A DNA stretch of 64,000 nucleotides from Casuarius casuarius. Taxonomy: Eukaryota; Chordata; Aves; Casuariiformes; Casuariidae. The position numbers were made by a program, and so were the translations under genes. Of this stretch, positions 54,901 to 60,335 are shown piece after piece. The DNA is taken from contig PTFA01000024.1 of NCBI GenBank assembly GCA_003342895.1, forward strand, positions 7,128,580-7,192,579, given 5' to 3'. Numbering within the stretch: position 1 is the stretch's first letter; each line of letters begins with the position of its first letter. Below the pieces are notes generated by a model that saw only the letters and a program-made list of their open reading frames with translations, searched no databases and was not told the origin of the DNA.

Positions 54901-57900
54901 CCGCCCGCCCGCCCGCCCGCCCGCCCGCCCGCCCGCCCGCCCGCCCGCCCGCCCGCCCGCCCGCCCGCCCGCCCGCCCGCCCGCCCGCCCGCCCGCCCGC
55001 CCGCCCGCCCGCCCGCCCGCCCGCCCGCCCGCCCGCCCGCCCGCCCGCCCGCCCGCCCGCCCGCCCGCCCGCCCGCCCGCCCGCCCGCCCGCCCGCCCGC
55101 CCGCCCGCCCGCCCGCCCGCCCGCCCGCCCGCCCGCCCGCCCGCCCGCCCGCCCGCCCGCCCGCCCGCCCGCCCGCCCGCCCGCCCGCCCGCCCGCCCGC
55201 CCGCCCGCCCGCCCGCCCGCCCGCCCGCCCGCCCGCCCGCCCGCCCGCCCGCCCGCCCGCCCGCCCGCCCGCCCGCCCGCCCGCCCGCCCGCCCGCCCGC
55301 CCGCCCGCCCGCCCGCCCGCCCGCCCGCCCGCCCGCCCGCCCGCCCGCCCGCCCGCCCGCCCGCCCGCCCGCCCGCCCGCCCGCCCGCCCGCCCGCCCGC
55401 CCGCCCGCCCGCCCGCCCGCCCGCCCGCCCGCCCGCCCGCCCGCCCGCCCGCCCGCCCGCCCGCCCGCCCGCCCGCCCGCCCGCCCGCCCGCCCGCCCGC
55501 CCGCCCGCCCGCCCGCCCGCCCGCCCGCCCGCCCGCCCGCCCGCCCGCCCGCCCGCCCGCCCGCCCGCCCGCCCGCCCGCCCGCCCGCCCGCCCGCCCGC
55601 CCGCCCGCCCGCCCGCCCGCCCGCCCGCCCGCCCGCCCGCCCGCCCGCCCGCCCGCCCGCCCGCCCGCCCGCCCGCCCGCCCGCCCGCCCGCCCGCCCGC
55701 CCGCCCGCCCGCCCGCCCGCCCGCCCGCCCGCCCGCCCGCCCGCCCGCCCGCCCGCCCGCCCGCCCGCCCGCCCGCCCGCCCGCCCGCCCGCCCGCCCGC
55801 CCGCCCGCCCGCCCGCCCGCCCGCCCGCCCGCCCGCCCGCCCGCCCGCCCGCCCGCCCGCCCGCCCGCCCGCCCGCCCGCCCGCCCGCCCGCCCGCCCGC
55901 CCGCCCGCCCGCCCGCCCGCCCGCCCGCCCGCCCGCCCGCCCGCCCGCCCGCCCGCCCGCCCGCCCGCCCGCCCGCCCGCCCGCCCGCCCGCCCGCCCGC
56001 CCGCCCGCCCGCCCGCCCGCCCGCCCGCCCGCCCGCCCGCCCGCCCGCCCGCCCGCCCGCCCGCCCGCCCGCCCGCCCGCCCGCCCGCCCGCCCGCCCGC
56101 CCGCCCGCCCGCCCGCCCGCCCGCCCGCCCGCCCGCCCGCCCGCCCGCCCGCCCGCCCGCCCGCCCGCCCGCCCGCCCGCCCGCCCGCCCGCCCGCCCGC
56201 CCGCCCGCCCGCCCGCCCGCCCGCCCGCCCGCCCGCCCGCCCGCCCGCCCGCCCGCCCGCCCGCCCGCCCGCCCGCCCGCCCGCCCGCCCGCCCGCCCGC
56301 CCGCCCGCCCGCCCGCCCGCCCGCCCGCCCGCCCGCCCGCCCGCCCGCCCGCCCGCCCGCCCGCCCGCCCGCCCGCCCGCCCGCCCGCCCGCCCGCCCGC
56401 CCGCCCGCCCGCCCGCCCGCCCGCCCGCCCGCCCGCCCGCCCGCCCGCCCGCCCGCCCGCCCGCCCGCCCGCCCGCCCGCCCGCCCGCCCGCCCGCCCGC
56501 CCGCCCGCCCGCCCGCCCGCCCGCCCGCCCGCCCGCCCGCCCGCCCGCCCGCCCGCCCGCCCGCCCGCCCGCCCGCCCGCCCGCCCGCCCGCCCGCCCGC
56601 CCGCCCGCCCGCCCGCCCGCCCGCCCGCCCGCCCGCCCGCCCGCCCGCCCGCCCGCCCGCCCGCCCGCCCGCCCGCCCGCCCGCCCGCCCGCCCGCCCGC
56701 CCGCCCGCCCGCCCGCCCGCCCGCCCGCCCGCCCGCCCGCCCGCCCGCCCGCCCGCCCGCCCGCCCGCCCGCCCGCCCGCCCGCCCGCCCGCCCGCCCGC
56801 CCGCCCGCCCGCCCGCCCGCCCGCCCGCCCGCCCGCCCGCCCGCCCGCCCGCCCGCCCGCCCGCCCGCCCGCCCGCCCGCCCGCCCGCCCGCCCGCCCGC
56901 CCGCCCGCCCGCCCGCCCGCCCGCCCGCCCGCCCGCCCGCCCGCCCGCCCGCCCGCCCGCCCGCCCGCCCGCCCGCCCGCCCGCCCGCCCGCCCGCCCGC
57001 CCGCCCGCCCGCCCGCCCGCCCGCCCGCCCGCCCGCCCGCCCGCCCGCCCGCCCGCCCGCCCGCCCGCCCGCCCGCCCGCCCGCCCGCCCGCCCGCCCGC
57101 CCGCCCGCCCGCCCGCCCGCCCGCCCGCCCGCCCGCCCGCCCGCCCGCCCGCCCGCCCGCCCGCCCGCCCGCCCGCCCGCCCGCCCGCCCGCCCGCCCGC
57201 CCGCCCGCCCGCCCGCCCGCCCGCCCGCCCGCCCGCCCGCCCGCCCGCCCGCCCGCCCGCCCGCCCGCCCGCCCGCCCGCCCGCCCGCCCGCCCGCCCGC
57301 CCGCCCGCCCGCCCGCCCGCCCGCCCGCCCGCCCGCCCGCCCGCCCGCCCGCCCGCCCGCCCGCCCGCCCGCCCGCCCGCCCGCCCGCCCGCCCGCCCGC
57401 CCGCCCGCCCGCCCGCCCGCCCGCCCGCCCGCCCGCCCGCCCGCCCGCCCGCCCGCCCGCCCGCCCGCCCGCCCGCCCGCCCGCCCGCCCGCCCGCCCGC
57501 CCGCCCGCCCGCCCGCCCGCCCGCCCGCCCGCCCGCCCGCCCGCCCGCCCGCCCGCCCGCCCGCCCGCCCGCCCGCCCGCCCGCCCGCCCGCCCGCCCGC
57601 CCGCCCGCCCGCCCGCCCGCCCGCCCGCCCGCCCGCCCGCCCGCCCGCCCGCCCGCCCGCCCGCCCGCCCGCCCGCCCGCCCGCCCGCCCGCCCGCCCGC
57701 CCGCCCGCCCGCCCGCCCGCCCGCCCGCCCGCCCGCCCGCCCGCCCGCCCGCCCGCCCGCCCGCCCGCCCGCCCGCCCGCCCGCCCGCCCGCCCGCCCGC
57801 CCGCCCGCCCGCCCGCCCGCCCGCCCGCCCGCCCGCCCGCCCGCCCGCCCGCCCGCCCGCCCGCCCGCCCGCCCGCCCGCCCGCCCGCCCGCCCGCCCGC

Positions 57901-59032
57901 CCGCCCGCCCGCCCGCCCGCCCGCCCGCCCGCCCGCCCGCCCGCCCGCCCGCCCGCCCGCCCGCCCGCCCGCCCGCCCGCCCGCCCGCCCGCCCGCCCGC
58001 CCGCCCGCCCGCCCGCCCGCCCGCCCGCCCGCCCGCCCGCCCGCCCGCCCGCCCGCCCGCCCGCCCGCCCGCCCGCCCGCCCGCCCGCCCGCCCGCCCGC
58101 CCGCCCGCCCGCCCGCCCGCCCGCCCGCCCGCCCGCCCGCCCGCCCGCCCGCCCGCCCGCCCGCCCGCCCGCCCGCCCGCCCGCCCGCCCGCCCGCCCGC
58201 CCGCCCGCCCGCCCGCCCGCCCGCCCGCCCGCCCGCCCGCCCGCCCGCCCGCCCGCCCGCCCGCCCGCCCGCCCGCCCGCCCGCCCGCCCGCCCGCCCGC
58301 CCGCCCGCCCGCCCGCCCGCCCGCCCGCCCGCCCGCCCGCCCGCCCGCCCGCCCGCCCGCCCGCCCGCCCGCCCGCCCGCCCGCCCGCCCGCCCGCCCGC
58401 CCGCCCGCCCGCCCGCCCGCCCGCCCGCCCGCCCGCCCGCCCGCCCGCCCGCCCGCCCGCCCGCCCGCCCGCCCGCCCGCCCGCCCGCCCGCCCGCCCGC
58501 CCGCCCGCCCGCCCGCCCGCCCGCCCGCCCGCCCGCCCGCCCGCCCGCCCGCCCGCCCGCCCGCCCGCCCGCCCGCCCGCCCGCCCGCCCGCCCGCCCGC
58601 CCGCCCGCCCGCCCGCCCGCCCGCCCGCCCGCCCGCCCGCCCGCCCGCCCGCCCGCCCGCCCGCCCGCCCGCCCGCCCGCCCGCCCGCCCGCCCGCCCGC
58701 CCGCCCGCCCGCCCGCCCGCCCGCCCGCCCGCCCGCCCGCCCGCCCGCCGCCCCCGCGCCCCGCGCCCCGTCCCCGCCGCCCCCGCGGCTCCGGCCCGGT
58801 CCCGCCGCCCCCGGCCGCCGCAGGCCGCGTCGCGGGCGGGCGCGGGGGAGGGGGCCGGCCGGGCCGTACTCACATCTCGGTGACATTGTCGCCCTCGGCG
58901 CTCCGCTGCGGCACGGGGAAGGAGACGATGCCCGGCGCCGGCTCCGCGCACCAGATCCGCCAGGAGCTGCAGCGGCAGGACGCGGGGCAGGCCAGCGCGC
59001 CGCGCCAGCAGCCCAGCACCAGGCAGCACCAG
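3655..59032 (-). CDS. NTRK2: NTRK2 (TrkB receptor), 5' half of the gene, 8 coding exons joined
   Basis: TrkB is a single-pass plasma-membrane receptor tyrosine kinase of neurons that binds BDNF and NT-4 and signals through Ras/MAPK, PI3K and PLC-gamma. On the minus strand eight exons join in frame: 58874-59032, 32280-32354, 31972-32043, 25178-25246, 20905-21059, 8193-8329, 5498-5630 and 3655-3954. They total 1,100 nt, or 366 full codons plus split ends. All internal junctions are GT-AG and phases match at every join (2,2,2,2,1,0,1, open at phase 1). Domain order is signal-peptide end, LRR N-cap cysteines, three LRRs, LRR C-cap, Ig-like domain 1, Ig-like domain 2. The start codon is in the assembly gap. 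The transmembrane and kinase parts lie past the window edge. The motifs [39 protein letters not shown] and [20 protein letters not shown] separate it from NTRK1 and NTRK3. Identity as TrkB is very likely; an avian origin is likely. Confidence 0.95.
3955..5497 (-). other. NTRK2 intron 7 (1,543 bp)
   Basis: Bounded by donor GTACGT at 5497-5492 and acceptor ATATAG at 3960-3955. AT-rich; no recognised repeat, RNA gene or alternative exon. Confidence 0.85.
5498..5630 (-). CDS. NTRK2: NTRK2 coding exon 7: second half of Ig-like domain 1
   Basis: This is a 133-nt exon with acceptor TTTGTAG and donor GTACGT. It has 44 codons in phase 0 plus one base. It encodes [19 protein letters not shown] and then [20 protein letters not shown], ending ELTVF. 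ISCVAEN holds the second Ig cysteine and the Y/C-type motif of the F strand. NVS is a glycosylation sequon. The final T joins TT of exon 8 to give Phe, reproducing the FAP motif conserved across TrkB. The segment before the second Cys differs most from mammals and matches the avian form. Confidence 0.93.
5631..8192 (-). other. NTRK2 intron 6 (2,562 bp)
   Basis: Bounded by donor GTAAGT next to exon 6 and acceptor TTTGTAG next to exon 7. A pyrimidine-rich stretch on the plus strand covers about 5870-6150 (purine-rich in the transcript). An A-rich tract lies at about 7173-7196. Otherwise nothing recognisable. Confidence 0.85.
8193..8329 (-). CDS. NTRK2: NTRK2 coding exon 6: first half of Ig-like domain 1
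   Basis: This is a 137-nt exon with acceptor ATCATAG and donor GTAAGT. It starts after a split Asp codon (G|AC) and ends in phase 0. It encodes [19 protein letters not shown], then [18 protein letters not shown] and LTNLVSNHE. The Cys in LYCD pairs in known Trk structures with the Cys of ISCVAEN in exon 7, across the first Ig-like (C2) domain. NLS, NIT and NVS are three N-glycosylation sequons within this exon. The domain acts as an extracellular spacer and helps limit ligand-independent dimerisation in the Trk family. Confidence 0.95.
9534..9551. repeat. C-rich homopolymer run
   Basis: C12-A-C5 in intron 5, followed by T6 and C6. A G-run in the transcript. Confidence 0.9.
11570..11905 (-). 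mobile_element. Ancient CR1-like LINE remnant in intron 5
   Basis: The plus strand reads as the complement of a CR1 3' region: TTGGCCTCAGCAACTTTCTG, then GAGTTTCACATGCATC, a T/C-rich CATTTCCTTTTATCAGTTCT and, later, TCATGTCCTCTTTTCTCTTA. In CR1 sense this corresponds to the region encoding 'YFFTQC..NLWNSLPE..' that precedes the 3' end. It is heavily diverged, so it is an old insertion. Family name is uncertain. Confidence 0.55.
13756..13787. repeat. A20 tract followed by short (CA)n
   Basis: Twenty A residues, then alternating CA, inside intron 5. No recognised retroelement body precedes it on the plus strand. Confidence 0.9.
15024..15305 (+). pseudogene. Possible relic of a GIY-YIG endonuclease-type retroelement (Penelope-like?)
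   Basis: A plus-strand frame reads KCTAPNV and then [20 protein letters not shown] followed by LLCARTNS. The spacing of Y-x-I-x-C-x2-C, Y-x-G-K-T and an R-x-N-S end resembles the GIY-YIG domain of Penelope-like elements (usual form near 'VYLIQC..C...YVG.T...L..R...H'). The frame ends at a stop soon after and no reverse transcriptase was seen nearby. The resemblance is short and from memory, so chance similarity is quite possible. Confidence 0.25.
19340..19372. repeat. GA-rich purine tract with (GA)n core
   Basis: AGGAAGG, then A8 and about seven GA dinucleotides, within intron 5. Confidence 0.85.
20905..21059 (-). CDS. NTRK2: NTRK2 coding exon 5: LRR C-terminal cap
   Basis: This is a 155-nt exon with acceptor TTTTTTACTGTAG and donor GTAATA. 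It starts phase 2 and ends phase 1, giving 51 full codons. It encodes the Cys-rich LRR C-cap: [17 protein letters not shown], later DLYCIDD, and VPNCG at the end. The four cysteines are in the C-x-C...C...C arrangement that closes the LRR domain by two disulfides in Trk receptors. Its length is not a multiple of three, so skipping it would shift the frame. A 34-base T-rich tract on the plus strand (A-rich in the transcript) lies directly before its acceptor, which is unusual. Confidence 0.95.
21060..25177 (-). other. NTRK2 intron 4 (4,118 bp)
   Basis: Bounded by donor GTAAGT (25177) and acceptor CTGTAG (21060). It holds the T-rich tract at 21077-21110 and a C/T-rich plus-strand block at about 22740-23330. 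No gene or clear transposon was recognised. Confidence 0.85.
21077..21110. repeat. 34-base T-rich tract next to the exon 5 acceptor
   Basis: Plus strand T9-C-T24. In the NTRK2 transcript this is A24-G-A9, ending 17 bases before the acceptor AG of exon 5 (acceptor G at 21060). A homopolymer this long is prone to length change and to sequencing error. Confidence 0.95.
25178..25246 (-). CDS. NTRK2: NTRK2 coding exon 4: third leucine-rich repeat
   Basis: This is a 69-nt exon with acceptor TTCCCTTAG and donor GTAAGT. Joined to the AT from exon 3 it encodes [16 protein letters not shown] followed by RHLGLSDL, the third LRR (mammalian INFTRNKLTSLSRKHF). The NLS triplet is an N-glycosylation sequon at the site of mammalian NFT. 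Phase 2 at both ends again makes it a symmetric cassette. The LRR block is then closed by exon 5. Confidence 0.93.
28177..28191. repeat. Short (CA)n microsatellite
   Basis: About seven to eight AC dinucleotides in intron 3. Confidence 0.9.
29450..29540. repeat. Possible ancient amniote interspersed repeat (third copy)
   Basis: Contains TTCATTCCCAATGCAGTCAA and CAGGAGTTTTATCGCTGATG. These resemble the common sauropsid repeat wording 'CCCATTGACTTCAATGGGAGTTTTG'. Weak, short match. Confidence 0.3.
30370..30745 (-). mobile_element. CR1/L3-like LINE relic (reverse transcriptase C-terminal part)
   Basis: On the minus strand a partial frame includes [20 protein letters not shown] followed by KANSI, matching the CR1 ORF2 pattern LAEKDLGVLVD..L.MSQQC...KANGIL. 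On the plus strand the antisense wording (TTGCTCTTCTCTG, CACAGTATTCC, TTTCATCTTGTA) is also typical. The element is truncated and mutated, lies inside NTRK2 intron 3 and shares the gene's orientation. It appears old because it aligns only with many substitutions. Confidence 0.7.
31972..32043 (-). CDS. NTRK2: NTRK2 coding exon 3: second leucine-rich repeat
   Basis: This is a 72-nt exon with acceptor TTTTCACAG and donor GTGAGT. Joined to the CT from exon 2 it reads [16 protein letters not shown] then VKNVNLQY, the second LRR of TrkB (mammalian LTIVDSGLKFVAHKAF). It has phase 2 at both ends, like exons 2 and 4, so skipping it keeps the reading frame. The split codon at its end is completed as Ile by exon 4. 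Confidence 0.93.
32044..32279 (-). other. NTRK2 intron 2 (236 bp)
   Basis: A very short intron between the first two LRR exons, donor GTGAGT (32279) and acceptor TTTTCACAG (32044). It carries a small (TAA)n run at about 32094-32111. Confidence 0.9.
32280..32354 (-). CDS. NTRK2: NTRK2 coding exon 2: first leucine-rich repeat
   Basis: This is a 75-nt exon with acceptor CAACAG and donor GTGAGT. With the split codon from exon 1 it encodes [17 protein letters not shown] followed by GFYVGLKNL, the first LRR of the TrkB ectodomain (mammalian counterpart FIANQKRLEIINEDDV). Both ends are phase 2, so the exon is symmetric and its length is a multiple of three. It is only 236 bases from exon 3, whereas the preceding intron is about 26.5 kb. 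It is too short to appear as a convincing open frame and was found by splice sites plus family pattern. Confidence 0.93.
34290..34390. repeat. Possible ancient amniote interspersed repeat
   Basis: Contains CCAAAGTCAACAGAGCTACC and CAATTTACGCCAGACTGAG. This recalls a widespread, very old reptile/bird repeat with words such as 'TCAATGGAGTTACACC' and 'TTTACACCAG'. A similar fragment lies at 46600-46695. Family name not certain. Confidence 0.35.
37046..37065. repeat. A20 tract in intron 1
   Basis: Twenty consecutive A on the plus strand. It could be a retroposon tail, but no recognised element lies 5' of it. Confidence 0.9.
37483..37524. repeat. Three perfect tandem copies of a 14-bp unit (TATCCAATTAGTAG)
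   Basis: The 14-base unit occurs three times head to tail at 37483-37496, 37497-37510 and 37511-37524 with no mismatch. Each copy contains a CCAAT word overlapping an ATTAG homeodomain-type core. The repeat lies in a locally more GC- and CpG-rich patch of intron 1 (about 37400-37730). No function can be read directly. Confidence 0.95.
41317..41351. repeat. A/G-rich tract
   Basis: A6-A9 runs separated by single G residues in intron 1. Simple-sequence DNA. Confidence 0.85.
46600..46695. repeat. Possible ancient amniote interspersed repeat (second copy)
   Basis: Contains ATTTATACCCGGAGTAATTC and AGATCAATGGAATTGTGCTC, ending AAAATCAGGCCTG. It shares the style of the fragment at 34290-34390, a diverged DNA-transposon or SINE-like remnant. 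Assignment rests on remembered consensus words only. Confidence 0.4.
48050..48632. promoter_or_regulatory. CpG-rich unique sequence flanking the array (intron 1 CpG island shore)
   Basis: G+C and CpG density rise sharply from about 48050 and are very high from 48310 to 48632, with many GCCG, CGCG and GGCGG words. If the array were short, this block would be continuous with the exon 1 CpG island at 58750-60330. It is therefore most simply the downstream part of the NTRK2 CpG island, split by the repeat. No coding exon was recognised on either strand. Confidence 0.6.
48633..58749. repeat. Giant uninterrupted (CCCG)n tetranucleotide array, about 10.1 kb
   Basis: From 48633 to 58749 the plus strand is CCCG repeated without a single interruption or phase change. 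G falls on every fourth base from 48635 to 58747, giving 10,117 bp or about 2,529 units, almost 16% of the window. It lies in intron 1 of NTRK2, 124 bases past the exon 1 donor, inside the CpG-rich 5' region. In the transcribed orientation it is (GGGC)n, able to form G-quadruplexes, with i-motif potential on the other strand. Because 4 is not a multiple of 3, every frame gives the same tetrapeptide: Ala-Arg-Pro-Pro on plus, Arg-Ala-Gly-Gly on minus. The long frames spanning it are therefore by-products and not genes. Presence of a CCCG repeat here is certain from the sequence; its true length in the animal is not, given the purity and the nearby gap. Confidence 0.97.
58750..58873 (-). other. 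NTRK2 intron 1, first 124 bases after exon 1
   Basis: Unique, extremely GC-rich sequence between the exon 1 donor (GTGAGT at 58873-58868) and the start of the tetranucleotide array. It contains several irregular G-runs on the minus strand and interrupted CCG/CCCCG units, which look like the decayed edge of the repeat. Confidence 0.8.
58874..59032 (-). CDS. NTRK2: NTRK2 coding exon 1 (partial): signal peptide end and LRR N-cap
   Basis: Reading leftwards from the gap edge there is one leading base, 52 codons and a split codon AT, then the donor GTGAGT at 58873-58868. The first visible residues, [14 protein letters not shown], are the hydrophobic end of a signal peptide. The next residues, CPASCRC, begin the mature protein at the usual Trk position. 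The cysteine pattern C-x3-C-x-C-x6-C is the LRR N-terminal cap. An NVT glycosylation sequon sits just before the exon end, in the place of mammalian NIT. The initiator Met and roughly the first 15-20 signal residues fall in the N gap that starts at 59033. The exon is very GC-rich, and this codon usage differs from the AT-rich downstream exons because it lies inside the CpG island. Confidence 0.9.
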
Positions 59033-59932
59033 NNNNNNNNNNNNNNNNNNNNNNNNNNNNNNNNNNNNNNNNNNNNNNNNNNNNNNNNNNNNNNNNNNNN
59101 NNNNNNNNNNNNNNNNNNNNNNNNNNNNNNNNNNNNNNNNNNNNNNNNNNNNNNNNNNNNNNNNNNNNNNNNNNNNNNNNNNNNNNNNNNNNNNNNNNNN
59201 NNNNNNNNNNNNNNNNNNNNNNNNNNNNNNNNNNNNNNNNNNNNNNNNNNNNNNNNNNNNNNNNNNNNNNNNNNNNNNNNNNNNNNNNNNNNNNNNNNNN
59301 NNNNNNNNNNNNNNNNNNNNNNNNNNNNNNNNNNNNNNNNNNNNNNNNNNNNNNNNNNNNNNNNNNNNNNNNNNNNNNNNNNNNNNNNNNNNNNNNNNNN
59401 NNNNNNNNNNNNNNNNNNNNNNNNNNNNNNNNNNNNNNNNNNNNNNNNNNNNNNNNNNNNNNNNNNNNNNNNNNNNNNNNNNNNNNNNNNNNNNNNNNNN
59501 NNNNNNNNNNNNNNNNNNNNNNNNNNNNNNNNNNNNNNNNNNNNNNNNNNNNNNNNNNNNNNNNNNNNNNNNNNNNNNNNNNNNNNNNNNNNNNNNNNNN
59601 NNNNNNNNNNNNNNNNNNNNNNNNNNNNNNNNNNNNNNNNNNNNNNNNNNNNNNNNNNNNNNNNNNNNNNNNNNNNNNNNNNNNNNNNNNNNNNNNNNNN
59701 NNNNNNNNNNNNNNNNNNNNNNNNNNNNNNNNNNNNNNNNNNNNNNNNNNNNNNNNNNNNNNNNNNNNNNNNNNNNNNNNNNNNNNNNNNNNNNNNNNNN
59801 NNNNNNNNNNNNNNNNNNNNNNNNNNNNNNNNNNNNNNNNNNNNNNNNNNNNNNNNNNNNNNNNNNNNNNNNNNNNNNNNNNNNNNNNNNNNNNNNNNNN
59901 NNNNNNNNNNNNNNNNNNNNNNNNNNNNNNNN
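59033..59932. other. Assembly gap of 900 N
   Basis: Exactly 900 unresolved bases, flanked on both sides by extremely GC-rich sequence. The gap removes the NTRK2 initiator codon, the start of the signal peptide and an unknown part of the 5' UTR and promoter. Confidence 0.99.
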
Positions 59933-60335
59933 CTCGCCGCGCGCCCTGCGGAGCAGGTGTGAGCCAGGGCCGCCCGTCACCGCGGCGCGCGGGCTCCGGG
60001 GGCGCCGGCCCGGGAAGCGGGGCCCGGCGGGGAGGCCGTGCGCTGGCCCCGCGGTCCCTGGAAGGGCCTCTCCTCTCTGGTTACCTGGGGTGGATGTTTT
60101 GAGACGGGTGCGTCAGGATTTCACTGGTGAACCGAGGCAAGACAGGCTGCGGAATTCGCGTTCCTTACGTAGGGAACAAGTCGTCGATATATTGTTTAGA
60201 AAGCGCCCGGGAAGCAATTGGACGTGGCGCTTATTAACTGAACGAAGGCTCCGTTCTTCTTGCACCCGCTCAGGCTTCGGAGAAACCGAGTCCTCGCAGG
60301 GCGCGCGCACAGGCTTGACACGCAGGCAGGGTTGC
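59933..60335 (-). promoter_or_regulatory. NTRK2 CpG-island promoter / 5' UTR region, upstream side
   Basis: CpG-rich sequence directly upstream of the gapped first coding exon, fading into AT-rich DNA by about 60340. On the minus strand it contains a CCAAT box inside CCACGTCCAATTG (about 60215-60227) and an imperfect TTCC...TACGTA...GGAA palindrome at 60161-60176. It also has a donor-like CAG|GTAACC (exon side ending 60085) and an acceptor-like CTCCGCAG (ending 59946). The island position fits the NTRK2 promoter, which in mammals has several starts and untranslated exons. Exact start sites cannot be read from sequence. Confidence 0.5.

Noticed and set aside
48633..58749. CRISPR array or satellite centromere/telomere
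   Set aside because: No spacers, a 4-base unit, and location inside a euchromatic gene intron. Vertebrate telomere is TTAGGG and no centromere-type monomer is present.
59955..59970. Plus-strand donor-like GCAG|GTGTGAG suggesting a divergent antisense transcript
   Set aside because: One splice-like word in GC-rich DNA is not enough; no exon or acceptor partner could be identified.
48196..60102. Very long open frames (over 3,400 codons, both strands) across the GC-rich region
   Set aside because: They exist only because (CCCG)n has no stop in any frame and because N bases give no stops. The product is a four-residue repeat on both strands, so they are not genes.
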